In this document: positions 42,105-52,383 of the stretch, piece by piece | How the letters are laid out: every line of letters starts with the position of its first letter | Numbering within the stretch: the stretch's first letter is position 1 | From: Leishmania mexicana MHOM/GT/2001/U1103 | Taxonomy: Eukaryota > Euglenozoa > Kinetoplastea > Trypanosomatida > Trypanosomatidae | DNA: 64,000 bases | Assembly: GCF_000234665.1 (NCBI RefSeq) | Contig: NC_018337.1 | Span: forward strand, 1,372,556 to 1,436,555 | Direction: 5' to 3' | The notes under the pieces: generated by a model | What the model was told of the DNA's origin: nothing | The model's database searches: none | Seen by the model: the letters and a program-made list of their open reading frames with translations, nothing else | Position numbers and translations under genes: made by a program

Positions 42105-45100
42105 GCGGCGATACAGCTGCGATGCCGGGTGTGGCGTGCGCCCATAGCTTCGCTTATGTGACTAACTGGAGGATGTGCCCGGAGCTGAAAACCACTTTCG
42201 TTTTTGTCTTAGGGCTGATGGTGGTGTAGGGGTCGGGGGAGCAAAATGAGTTTTTGCCGCTCTGCTATCTCCGAGCGTCCTGCAAGTTTCGCCGTCCTGC
42301 GTGACTCTCTCGGTGTAGGCTGACCCCTGTACGAAGGCGCGCATCGGACTCCAGCCATTCGTTTTTGGCGATCTCTTTCAATCGCTCTGAGCATGTGTAG
42401 CCCGGCACTGGCTGGCGGCTCTGTGAATGTGTTGTGCGCCCCATCCCCCGCTTTCGTAACACAAAGTAGAGCAAGCAGAGAAAGGGGGCACACAAGAATG
42501 ATGTGAAAGAGTTGGCGAGGCTTGAGGTGCCAATGCATTATGCAGCTTGCATAGAAGCGCTGCGCAGATGGACGCTGTCACAGGCCAAGGGAAAGGAAGA
42601 ACAGACATGCGGCACGTGTGTGAGCAGCGAGTGTCGTTCTCTCTCCCCTTGTATGTTGCAGGCATCCGCGAGCGACGCATGCGGTGAGCTGGTGTGCCTA
42701 CACACTGCTGATGCCGCAGATGCGCAGCGCCAGCGATACGAGACGAAATAGGCAGTTTGACGGCTGTTGTCTTCTGCTTTTCTTTCTTTGTTAGGCGTTG
42801 CACCCGCGGCTGTTGTCCTTATCGTTTTCCGCATTGATGTGCCCCCCTCCCCCCACCCACCCACCTAGGAGCCGCCCCCCTCGAACCGCTTTCTCACCCC
42901 TTCTCCTCTCATTCACTCTCTCTTCGTTTCCTTGCTGTGCCGTCGGCCTTCACGTCGGTGCGGCTCGCGGCCACATACGCCCCCTTTTTTCTGTCCTCTC
43001 CATGCCCGTCATGTTGTCAGGGCTGGCTCCTGCGTTGTCCTGTCCCCATGGCCGGGGGGGGAGGGGTGGTTGGTGAGGTGTGCGCGTGTGAGTGTGAAGG
43101 CCAGGAACACGGAAAGAGCAAAAAAACATACAGAATGGGATGCATCGTCTCTCGGGCGCATGCCTAGCGCACAGGCACGCGCACTCGTCGTGAAGCTCCG
43201 ATAGTTGCCAGGATAACGTATGCAGAGCTTCTGCCGACTTTCCATCGGATGGCGAAGCGCTTTGCGCTTCTCTGGTCATGCGCCACCCTGTTGTCTCTTG
43301 CGCAGCAAGCTGCAGCGCTCATCCTTTTCCATTGTGGACGAGTAGGGAGTGCGCCTGTGATTCAGCCCGCGAATGTGTGCTCGATGCGGCGGGGTCTCGG
43401 TGTCCCGCACGTGCATTTGCGAGTCTTCTACTCTCTCCTTGTTTCTGACTTCCTTGTTGTCCTGGCTCAACCTTTGCTGGCATCCGTGTTTCTTCCCTGT
43501 CTTATAGTGGAACAACTTCCTCCGCAACTTTTGCGCGAGTTAGGCCTCGATTCATTCTGGTGACTCTGCGCAAACGGCCACCTATTTCCTCGCCCAGCTT
43601 TAGAGAGCAATAGAGTGAGGTGCGAGTGTGTGCCGCTACGCCTTCCGTTGCCCTCGTCACACATGGGCTCTTTTTTTCGTTCGCCTGGTTCCTCACATTG
43701 GACTTCCGCTCTTACGCTCCTGCAGTGCTCCCACCCATAACGATCGCCTGTCTCATTCGTGCATTCCTTCGCTCATCTCCCCCCCCCTCCCCTCCCCTCC
43801 TCCCCGCGCCGCTGCCCTATAATTGTGCACAGATTTCATTTTCCTTTCGTCGTTGTTGCTGCTCGTTTTCTCCCACCACACACACGCACACACACACTCT
43901 GCCCACCAGTTCTTTTTTGTTATTCTCTTTACTGGCTTCACCGAGTCATCACCGGTGGCACTCTGTAGGCGCACCCGCTGCCGCACGCTTGGCCGAAGGT
44001 GGGGGTAGGGACGCTTGCGCCCAGAACGTCTTTTCTGTTTTCGTCTCTCTTTTTCCCTTTCCCTTTCCGAGCACACATATATGCCATACGCGCCTCTCAT
44101 CGCCGCGCTCTACTGTGACCCGAACGATCCACACCCACAGTTCCCTCACTCACCCCTCCATCATCAGAGAACAGGACCTCTTTTTTTTCTGTCTGTGTGT
44201 GTGCGCTGTGTGTGTCTGCTTTCCCTGTTTACATTGTCGAGCGTTCACCTCTTCTATGCTCGTTTCTCTTTTCCTCCATCTCGTGCGTGGCTCTTGAACC
44301 TTTTGCGATACGCCGCCGCCCACTGCATCTCCACCCTCCCAGTTCTTCCCTCTGCTGCCTTCCGAACACACACGGAATTCCCCTGCGTCATCGGTTTTGT
44401 TGTTGATGGGCTCGCCTGTATGGATGTTATCTTGCTGGCAATATATATCTGTTTATTGCACGTATTTCTTGCGCTTCTCATCGGTCTTTTCCGATCTCTC
44501 CTCGAGCCTTTTTGTTTTCGTTTTTTTAGCTTCGCCACCCTGCGCTGCTCCGCTCTGCTCCTCCACACCGTCTCTCCTTTCAGGGGACCTGCATGCCGAT
44601 AGGCAGCCCCCCCCCCCACCCCTCCTCCTCTACCCCCTACCTTATCCTCCTAAGTGTAAAGGCCGCTCCGTTCTCGCTTCGGAGATTTCACTGCTCTCCC
44701 GTCCTATTCCCTCCTTGAACCTCCCCCTCGTAATGTGCCCCCCCCCCTTCCCCTCCCTTGTCCTCTCTCTTTCTCCGCTCTCCCTATCCATCGAGTTCGC
44801 TGTTTCTCTGTCACTCGCGTCTTGGAAGGCCGTGCCTGTTCACACACCCTCCCCTCTTCTTCTTGGTTAACTTCTCATCGCGCTCCTCTCCCCTCCAGTC
44901 GCCGCGTGCCTCCTTTCTCTGTTTCTGCGTGTGCACCAGTGTCACTGCCGCTCCCCCGCCTGTCTTATTCCCGTTGTGTCCCCACTGCTTTGGTGCAGGG
45001 TAGCCGGTCCACCGTGTCGAGCGCAGCAACAAAATCCAAGGACAAACCGGTGACACCGCAGACTCCGTGTACAACTCAGGCGCCACAGCTCAAGAACGGG

Positions 45101-45129
45101 TGAGGGAGGAGAGACGGTGGTGGCCAACA
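42105..45129. other. Long spacer between LCB1 and the 487-aa hypothetical gene
   Basis: 3 kb with no confident gene. Pyrimidine-dense from about 42850 onward, with C-rich runs near 44606-44620 and 44740-44750. An ATG-initiated 104-codon frame at 43249-43563 with a signal-peptide-like start is discussed as a weak candidate. Confidence 0.5.
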
Positions 45130-46593
45130 ATGGCCTTGCCTCCTGTCTTGCACCTAGGCCCGCACGAGCTGCAGCTCTTCCCTATTTGCCGCAGTGCCGA
45201 GGTCGAGCCCGGCAGGCACCGCTGCAACGGCAGTCTCCTGACGGGGCTCTGCTTTGTGGGTGAGCTTCAGACGGACGCCGTCGGCCCCAGCGTCGCTGAT
45301 GTCGCCGCTGACTTTGACTCCAATCGTAGAAAAGCGTCTATTTTCTGGTACTACTCGCCGCTCTTCCAATTTGAACGTAAGAGAATCCGGGTCGAAGAGG
45401 GCGTCATCGAGGCTGCGCTCACAAAGGAAGCAACAGCACGCCAGCAGGCCGACGCGAACTCTCCATCACTCACGTTTGGCGGCCCGGAGGCGGTCAAGCG
45501 CGAGGATTCTTGCTCGACGCGTTCGAGTGAGGCGTCGAGCGCGGCACCCTCCGTGACCCCTGCCACCGCTCTTCCAGCGCTATATCTTCGTGTCGGCAAC
45601 TCTACGACATTTCGCGAGTACAGGTTGGTGAAAGAAGGGCGGTACAGCACAGCCCTTGGTGGTTCTACAGAGCTGCGCGCGCAGAGCGATGCGGGTGTTG
45701 CCGGCGACGATGACGGGGACGTATCCGAGCGTGCAACGCACAAGCCGCCAACTCTGCGACCCTTGGCACCGCGGCGACCTACGCTGAGACCGATCGACGC
45801 GCGACCAGATGGCAGCAGTCTACGAAGCCTGGCGCGACTAGCCCACAAGCGAAATGCTGCACTGCGCCGATGCGGCGCTCCCGCCAGCGCACCGACGCAG
45901 CGTCACGCTGCACCGGTGGAGGATGAGGTGAAGGCTCCGCAGCGGCCGAGTCCCGTCAGCACAGGCGCCAGGACTGCCATTGCCACTGAACCGGCGCTTC
46001 ATCCACACCTTGAAGGGGGCAACGAACTGTGCGAGGCGGTGCCTTTCCTGCGAATTCCCCTCTCGTGCGGAGAGGACTCGCGGGCCTCTCCGCGCGTGCG
46101 GAACGAAGGGAATATACCACCGTTGGCGTCGCTTGTAGACCACTGCGAATCCCCAGAGATGTGCGCGCACAAGGCCGTCCCGAACGGCAGCCACACTTTC
46201 AGCGCAGCCGGCGTCTCGAGTGTGTCCTCGGCGTTCCTCTCCAGCTCCCTTTCCCTATGCATTCCATCCCAGTCCCCGACCGACACCCGTTGCACCGCGC
46301 GCTCCGCAGAAACGGACACGTGCGACCTCCACTCCTCAACTAAGGTCAGCGGCTTGTCTGGCCGCTTCCTCTACGATGTCCACCGGCATTCGCGGGAGAT
46401 CACTTGTCTTGTGTGTGCCGTCTGCACCCCACTGTCGCAGAGGACGTCTTTTCCGACGCCTACGCCGGCGCCGAAGCCTGGCTTGACGCAAAACCTTGCG
46501 CTTCGCACGCTCGGCAACAGCAGCGATGGCATGCCGTGCTCTACCCACGTGCCACACGGCTCCGAAGCCCAGGGAATGCAGTTGGAGGTATAG
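45130..46593 (+). CDS. Unrecognised protein, probably kinetoplastid-specific (487 aa)
   Basis: No family recognised. The first in-frame ATG is 45130 (CAACAATGG), although the frame extends upstream without one. The N-terminal 100 residues look folded (short hydrophobic strands, FWYYSPLFQFERKR). Residues 110-160 are Ser/Ala-rich. A second structured patch with LYLRVGNSTTFREYRLV is at about 150-180. The remainder is low-complexity Arg/Pro/Ser/Thr-rich, with several CxxxC pairs and no signal peptide or membrane span. GC3 and codon use are like the neighbours, which supports coding. Disordered, possibly RNA- or cytoskeleton-associated; no function is claimed. Confidence 0.65.
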   Translation: MALPPVLHLGPHELQLFPICRSAEVEPGRHRCNGSLLTGLCFVGELQTDAVGPSVADVAADFDSNRRKASIFWYYSPLFQFERKRIRVEEGVIEAALTKEATARQQADANSPSLTFGGPEAVKREDSCSTRSSEASSAAPSVTPATALPALYLRVGNSTTFREYRLVKEGRYSTALGGSTELRAQSDAGVAGDDDGDVSERATHKPPTLRPLAPRRPTLRPIDARPDGSSLRSLARLAHKRNAALRRCGAPASAPTQRHAAPVEDEVKAPQRPSPVSTGARTAIATEPALHPHLEGGNELCEAVPFLRIPLSCGEDSRASPRVRNEGNIPPLASLVDHCESPEMCAHKAVPNGSHTFSAAGVSSVSSAFLSSSLSLCIPSQSPTDTRCTARSAETDTCDLHSSTKVSGLSGRFLYDVHRHSREITCLVCAVCTPLSQRTSFPTPTPAPKPGLTQNLALRTLGNSSDGMPCSTHVPHGSEAQGMQLEV

Positions 46594-47745
46594 CGAGCGC
46601 TCGCAGCCACATCGTCGTCAGGGTGGTAGAAGCCGCGCCGAGCTCCAACCAGCGGCGAACACGCCCATCGCTGTATGTGTGTGTGTGGCGTTGGTGGAGC
46701 TGGATGCAGTCCTCTCTTCATTGCCCCCCCTGCTGCTTACACCTTTCATCGGATTTTTTTTCCAGTTTGCGCTGCTGCCTCTTCCTGTGTTCTCTCCCCT
46801 TTTCCCTTTCTCTCGGTTAGCTTGCGCACAGACACTGACTGTCGTTGGGGGCTCTTGCACGACTGGCATGGGCCGGCCTCCTGTATTATCAGATGTGCAT
46901 ACGTGTATGTGTTTGTAGTCATGTTTATGTGGCGCCGTACGTTGACAAGGAGGAGGTGTCAGTGAGGCAGCAGAGACCAATGGAAACGGTCACGCTAGCC
47001 ACTAACATGTTGGCGCGAGCGTTTTCGTATGTGTATGTGTGTGTGTGTCGGTGGAGGCGGTGGGCGGTGCGGCTGTTCAGTGTATCACCTCTTCTTCCTT
47101 TCTTTTTTCTGCTTTGACGTGTGTGTGCCGTTTTCGTGGATGTCGTCCTGTGCTACACGGATGCCGACGCACGTCTCTCTCCCCGTCTCTGCAGGTGAGG
47201 CTGGTGTGTGTGTGTGTGTGAAGGGCACATTAGCACTGTTGTTCGTTTTTCTTCGCCGCCGCCCACCCCCTTTGAGACGACGGCTCCCGTTTTATCGGTT
47301 TGTTGTCGTGGCTCTCTTTCCCCAGCCCCCTCCTCCTTTTTTTGTGAAGTCTCCATGTACGCTTACATTCTTCTTGCGTGTCTGGGCTGATGTAGTGCGC
47401 ACACCTTCAGCATGTGCTCCGTCCTTCTACTCTCTCCCTCTCTCTGCGAATCTGGCACGAGGGTCGTGTCTGTCTGTGCGCTCTGAGTTCGCTGCGGTCT
47501 TTTTTTTTACATCTCTTCACCACTTGCAAGGATGATGTAGTTTTCCGTTGATCTCTCTGTGTCCTCCACCTCTTCTTCTTCCCAGCTCTCCGTGCTCTTT
47601 TTTCTTTCCTCTGAATGGGTTTCGCTTGTCTTCATGTGGGATCTGCGTGGTTGTCGTTGCGCGAGGTTGTGTTGAGGACGGCACCCGCGGGTACCTCATT
47701 ATCCCTCTCGCTCGATGTCGCTCTCTACACACCGAACTGTTTTGA
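46594..47745. other. Spacer downstream of the 487-aa gene, up to the gap
   Basis: 1.15 kb with no supportable gene. TG runs (46675-46689, 47035-47048 and 47205-47220) and long T/C tracts. Its last 37 bases (47709-47745) recur at 48214-48250 beyond the vector. Confidence 0.55.
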
Positions 47746-47845
47746 NNNNNNNNNNNNNNNNNNNNNNNNNNNNNNNNNNNNNNNNNNNNNNNNNNNNNNN
47801 NNNNNNNNNNNNNNNNNNNNNNNNNNNNNNNNNNNNNNNNNNNNN
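47746..47845. other. Assembly gap (100 N), artefactual
   Basis: A placeholder gap. Because the genomic flanks overlap by 37 bp (47709-47745 and 48214-48250), probably no genomic sequence is missing here. Confidence 0.95.
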
Positions 47846-48005
47846 GAAACAACTCTGGCGCATCGGGCTTCCCATACAATCGATAGATTGTCGCACCTGA
47901 TTGCCCGACATTATCGCGAGCCCATTTATACCCATATAAATCAGCATCCATGTTGGAATTTAATCGCGGCCTCGAGCAAGACGTTTCCCGTTGAATATGG
48001 CTCAT
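47846..48005 (-). pseudogene. aph(3')-I: Vector aminoglycoside 3'-phosphotransferase (kanamycin resistance) fragment, first 53 codons
   Basis: On the minus strand the ATG is at 48005-48003, and the encoded N-terminus (MSHIQRETSC and on) is that of the Tn903-type kanamycin-resistance enzyme used in cloning vectors. It is cut off by the gap after 53 residues, before any catalytic motif. It belongs to the vector, not to the organism. Confidence 0.93.
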
Positions 48006-48108
48006 TTTAGCTTCCTTAGCTCCTGAAAATCTCGATAACTCAAAAAATACGCCCGGTAGTGATCTTATTTCATTATGGTGAAAGTTGGAACCTCTTACGT
48101 GCCGATCA

Positions 48109-48140
48109 AGTCAAAAGCCTCCGGTCGGAGGCTTTTGACT
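48109..48140. terminator. Vector intrinsic terminator hairpin
   Basis: A perfect 15-bp stem (48109-48123 with 48126-48140) around a GT loop, flanked by A and T runs: a bidirectional Rho-independent terminator of the kind that isolates inserts in pSMART-type vectors. Confidence 0.85.
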
Positions 48141-48213
48141 TTCTGCTATGGAGGTCAGGTATGATTTAAATGGTCAGTATTGAGCGATATCTAGAGAATT
48201 CGTCGACGACATC

Positions 48214-49689
48214 CGCTCGATGTCGCTCTCTACACACCGAACTGTTTTGACGCAGTCGTCGCTGGAGCTCATGCAACATGCTCTCTCAGGTTACTTCATC
48301 ATTTCCCCTTCACGCATTCGGTTTATTTATCTTTGTATGGTGGCTTGTTGTTTTCGGACTGGTTGCGCCTGGCTGTGTGGCTGCGTGCTGTTGCTTCTCT
48401 TTTCCATCTTCAAAGATGAGCTGTCTGCCACCGCATAGCCGCCCTATGCCCGGTGATGGCGTGCAAACCTGGTTGGACACATGCCACATGTGTGTGCGTG
48501 TGTGTGTGTGTACACGTGCGTGGCGGGTGTGTTCGTGGTTGCTCTTCTCTTTTTCACTCTGCCCGGATGGATGAGGGCTTTTCTCCCTCTTTTTTCTTTT
48601 TTTGACTTTGCTACGTCGTGTGACTCCCGCCACTGTTCTCTCAACAATGGAAGCAGCAGAGAACTGCATCAAGCGAACAGACCACAGCAGCGGGTGACGA
48701 CTGGCGAAAACCGGCCGTCGCTACCCGAGGTCGCTGTAGCGGTACAGGTGCATTCCTTCCGAGAACCATCGCCAAGTTGTGTGTGTGTGTGTGTCGGCGC
48801 GTGTATTGCCATTTACATCTATCACTTTCTCTGCGCATCAGCAGTACGCACCGACTTTTTCATGGTGGCGTGCGTCGGGGCCCGCGCACTCACTCTCTGC
48901 CGGTCGCACTCGACCTGTCGCCTGCACGAGACGTGAGGCGGTTCTGCCGCCAGGGTTTTTCTACTACGCGCTTCCTCTTCCCTGTCGCCTCCAACGTCTT
49001 CGCCCTTGCTCGATTTCCTCACCTACCGTCAACAGAAGGTCAGGTCCGTGTCACTGGAGAAGCGTGAGCTGGAGGGAGATTGTACATCGCAGGCAGTCTT
49101 CCATCGATGCACACACCAGCGCACCCAACTTCATGCATACAAACCAGAGAAGAAGCGAACCAACGCATACACGAGCACAGCACTACACCGCTGCACACAA
49201 CACACATACGCCTCGCCTTCCTCTTCCCCACTCTCGGATCGGCCCTTGAAAGAAACAACGAGCGCCGGTACCGGTCCGCCGTTCTACTCTCCCATCCACC
49301 GCGTCTCTCTTGCCCACAAAGAAGAAGGCGTGGAACGCATCAAGCACACTCACACCTACGCCTTGTCATAGAAGGCTGCTGCGTACGGTATCGGCGGCAC
49401 ATCATAGAGTAACTCTGACCTACGCGTGCTCCTCACTCCTTGCTCGCCATTCACCCCATTCCGCCCGCTCCCTCCCCTCCACCCATACACACACAAACTT
49501 CTGCTGTCCAACCTTATTGATTTCTTTTTTTCGTGGGGTGACACCCCGTCCCTACACCTCTCTCTCGTGTGGCGAAGGCGCACCTGTCGGACTGCGCGGA
49601 AGTCTGTTTTCCTCACCTGCCTCAGGCCTCCGTGTTCTCGTTCTGCCTCACCTCCCCTTCCCTTTGCCGCCGTTTCGGCTGCCGCCACG
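48214..49689. other. Spacer before the zinc-finger gene
   Basis: Genomic spacer resuming after the vector, with (TG)n runs (48489-48512, 48778-48793) and T/C-rich tracts. A pyrimidine tract at about 49625-49680 abuts the ATG at 49690 without an intervening AG, so the acceptor is probably the AG at 49624-49625 or earlier. No gene seen. Confidence 0.5.
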
Positions 49690-51401
49690 ATGAATGGCAC
49701 TCGGCGATTCTCGGCGGCGCCGGTGAACTTTGACCGCTTCATCGCGCTCGCCCGCTCTTACTCTCGCAGTTTGTCTCCTGACAAAGAGCTTGATCAAATA
49801 CTGCGACCGTTTCAGGGTCGGACAGCGGCGTCGGCAAGCACTGCCACTCGCGAGTCCACAGCCAGTAGAGTGGCGACTCCGCAGCCGCGTCATCAGCAGA
49901 TGCGCAAGGGTGAGCTCATTGACAAGGAATTCGTTTCGACGGAGGTGCGAGACGGGAAGCCGTACTGGGGGACCGCCCAGTCCGTCGCCATAACGCGGAA
50001 CGCGACGGCGGCCAATACAGGTTCTTCCACTCGTGCCGCTACGTCAGCGTCGCGCAGTGTCTCCAGCGTCGCTGCCGCGACGTCCTCTGCCGTTTCGACA
50101 GACTCCTCTCACCTCGTCCACAACGGCTACCCGGTTGGGGAGGAGACACAGGAGTTGGGGCCGGGTTCGTACTCTGCAGACGAAGTGGACCCCTTCCTTC
50201 AAGCGGCCATGCAGCTGGGCAGCCCCCTCTACGACCCTGTCAAGCGGCAGTTTGTTTGTTGGCAGCTACACGTTCTCGAGAAGCGCCCACGCACTGCCTA
50301 CGGCGGTGTTGAAGGCGTCAGCTGCGACTTCTGCGGCCACACCGATTGGCTTGATGGGGTGGCCGAGCTAGCGACGACCTCTCCGTCAGTGAGCGCAACG
50401 GTGGTGAAAGCTGAAGAAGGGAAAAGCGATGCTAAAGCGGCCTCAGCAGCGGCATCTTTCTCTGCGCGCGCGCGCTTTTTCTACAACTGCCCCGTCTGCC
50501 AAGTGGACATCTGTCAGGCATGCTTGGAGGAGGTGCGGTCCGATGAGCGTCTGCACGTGCCATGCTTTCAGTGTCAGCGCTGCGGAGGCTACNNNNNNNN
50601 NNNNNNNNNNNNNNNNNNNNNNNNNNNNNNNNNNNNNNNNNNNNNNNNNNNNNNNNNNNNNNNNNNNNNNNNNNNNNNNNNNNNNNNNNNNNCGACGACG
50701 TCGAAAGGAGGACAGGCGTGCAGGCGTTGCTGACATCGTCGAGCAGCAATGTGGACGCTTCACAGGCACTGCCAGGGGCACCCGCGGCGGCGTCTCCAAA
50801 GTGCAGGGGCGTACCGGTTGGGAGGCCGGTGCGTCTGGGCCTCTGCCGACGCAACCAGCAAGCGGTGAAAGGGCTGGCAGCGCCGGAGACAGAGATCGCC
50901 GCTCATGCCGAGAAGGTGGCCAACGCGGCCCTTCACCGTAAACGCAAGCGAGCTTCTCCAGAAACGGCCCCCGTGCCCAAGCACCGGCCCGATAAGACGA
51001 CCAACGACACCGCAGAGGTGTTTCGTCTCGGTGACGTCAGCGACAAGTCGTGCCGGAAGGTGAGGCGGGCGTCTGCGGGCGCTTTGCCGAAACCTGCACC
51101 ACCAAAGCAGGAGGGGGACGACACAGACGGCGACGCGTCTCGAGTCTTTCTGGATGCTGCAATCCTCCCATTCTCGCAGTACGAGGTGCACCTCACCCCT
51201 CGTACGGCGGAGGAGGTAGGCGAAGTGGACCGTATCGCCAGGGAACAGCACCTTGTGTGCTCACCGCCACCGTCGTTGGCGAAGACATGTGTGTTCTACT
51301 TCGCCACGCGCCTCGCTGCCGAAACTTGCGTCGATCGCGCCACTGTGGCATCGCTGGACGCTATCCTGAAGCGCAACGTGAAACCTGTGTGCCGCACATG
51401 A
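49690..51401 (+). CDS. Zinc-finger (ZZ-like cysteine-rich) protein, interrupted by an assembly gap
   Basis: A likely single gene broken by the 100-N gap at 50593-50692. The left part (ATG 49690, 301 codons) is Ser/Ala/Thr-rich. It then shows SCDFCGH, 65 residues later NCPVCQVDICQACLEEV, and HVPCFQCQRCGGY at the gap, a ZZ/treble-clef-like set of CxxC pairs. The right part (50693-51401, stop TGA 51399) has a nuclear-type basic cluster (HRKRKRASPE) and a conserved-looking C-terminal domain. The two parts are in different frames across the placeholder N, so the true missing length must leave remainder 2 on division by 3 if they are one gene. Function unknown; possibly nuclear or a ubiquitin-pathway adaptor. 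Confidence 0.65.
50593..50692. other. Assembly gap (100 N) inside the zinc-finger gene
   Basis: A placeholder of unknown length. It removes at least the continuation of the cysteine-rich region. Confidence 0.99.
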
Positions 51402-52383
51402 CCTTTACTGCCTTCCTTTCGATCCTTGTCGACGTGCCGTGCTGGCGCGCTTGCCATAACGACCTTTTTTGTGCAGGTGGAATGAGGTTCGGGGCAGGAC
51501 GGGGACGATGACGTATTGCTGCTGTGGGGAGGGTGTGCCGGGCGCGAGTGGCGGTGTACTGAGGTGTCGGCGAAAGATGTGCACTGGTGCGTAAGCGTGA
51601 GCGTTCAATTTTGTTTTTTTTTCTCGCTGTTTTGTGTCGCTGTCGCGGCTCATTAGCTCTGGTGAACGGGCACGGCCCCGTTCATGGCCCAGTGTCGTCG
51701 TTCGGCTGCGTTAGTGCGTACACGCGCCGTGCACGCGCAGGCGATCGAGAGGAGAAAGGAAACGTGCATTTCACGAGTGATGTCTCAGCGCTGTGCTTGG
51801 CTGTTCACAAGTCTAGGTCCTCGCTGATAGTCGCCATGGAAGGGCCAGATGGTGACCCAGTGGAGCTTTAGTGTGTTTGCGGGAGAGGCGATGGAGACGC
51901 CACTTCTGATCATGTTCGCCTTCGAAACAGAGAAGGGCAACGGTGATCCTGTGCGATTCGCTCTAGAGCGGATGCTCACTCTCATTCGTGCACGAACTTA
52001 TCCTCCCCTTTCTCTCCCTTAGGTGTTCTCGTCTCTCCTCATTTTTGTACCTTTGCCTCGCGCGGCATCCTTCTCTCTCTGCCTCTTTCGGGAACGGAGG
52101 GCGTGCTGACGCCACAGCGCTTGTCTCGTCTGTGTGTGTGTGCCGGCGCTTGGCGTGTTCTCTTTCCATTTTCTCAAGTCAGAACAACTCCAGCCAGTTT
52201 GATGCGTTACCCTTGTCTTGTGACCGCACTTCATCTCCCTCTCCCCCTCCGTGCCGCCGCTGCCGCCGCTCCCATTGCTTGCGGTGTCGTTCTTGTGGCG
52301 GTATTGTGATTGGGCCCGTGGGCACGCCTCAAAGACCACGAAAAGCATGCGCGGGTTCGTGCTGGAGATTAGATGAGAAGAAA
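51402..52383. other. Spacer before the actin-related gene
   Basis: 1 kb with no supportable gene. C/T-rich tracts at about 52000-52090 and 52215-52280 are likely part of the splice signal. Confidence 0.5.

Larger units (their letters stand above)
47846..48213. other. Cloning-vector contamination (pSMART-like, E. coli)
   Basis: Composition and content change abruptly. In order: a kanamycin phosphotransferase 5' end (minus strand), the pACYC-type segment between resistance gene and terminator, a perfect hairpin terminator, a stretch matching from memory the pSMART SR2 sequencing primer (48153-48178), and a polylinker with EcoRV (48186), XbaI (48190), EcoRI (48196) and SalI (48202) sites. Genomic sequence resumes at 48214. 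This is a library-vector remnant at a contig end, not Leishmania DNA. Confidence 0.93.

Noticed and set aside
47846..48005. Aminoglycoside phosphotransferase fragment as a possible horizontally acquired resistance gene
   Set aside because: It is contiguous with vector terminator, primer site and polylinker, and is bounded by a gap and by duplicated genomic sequence: library vector, not genome.
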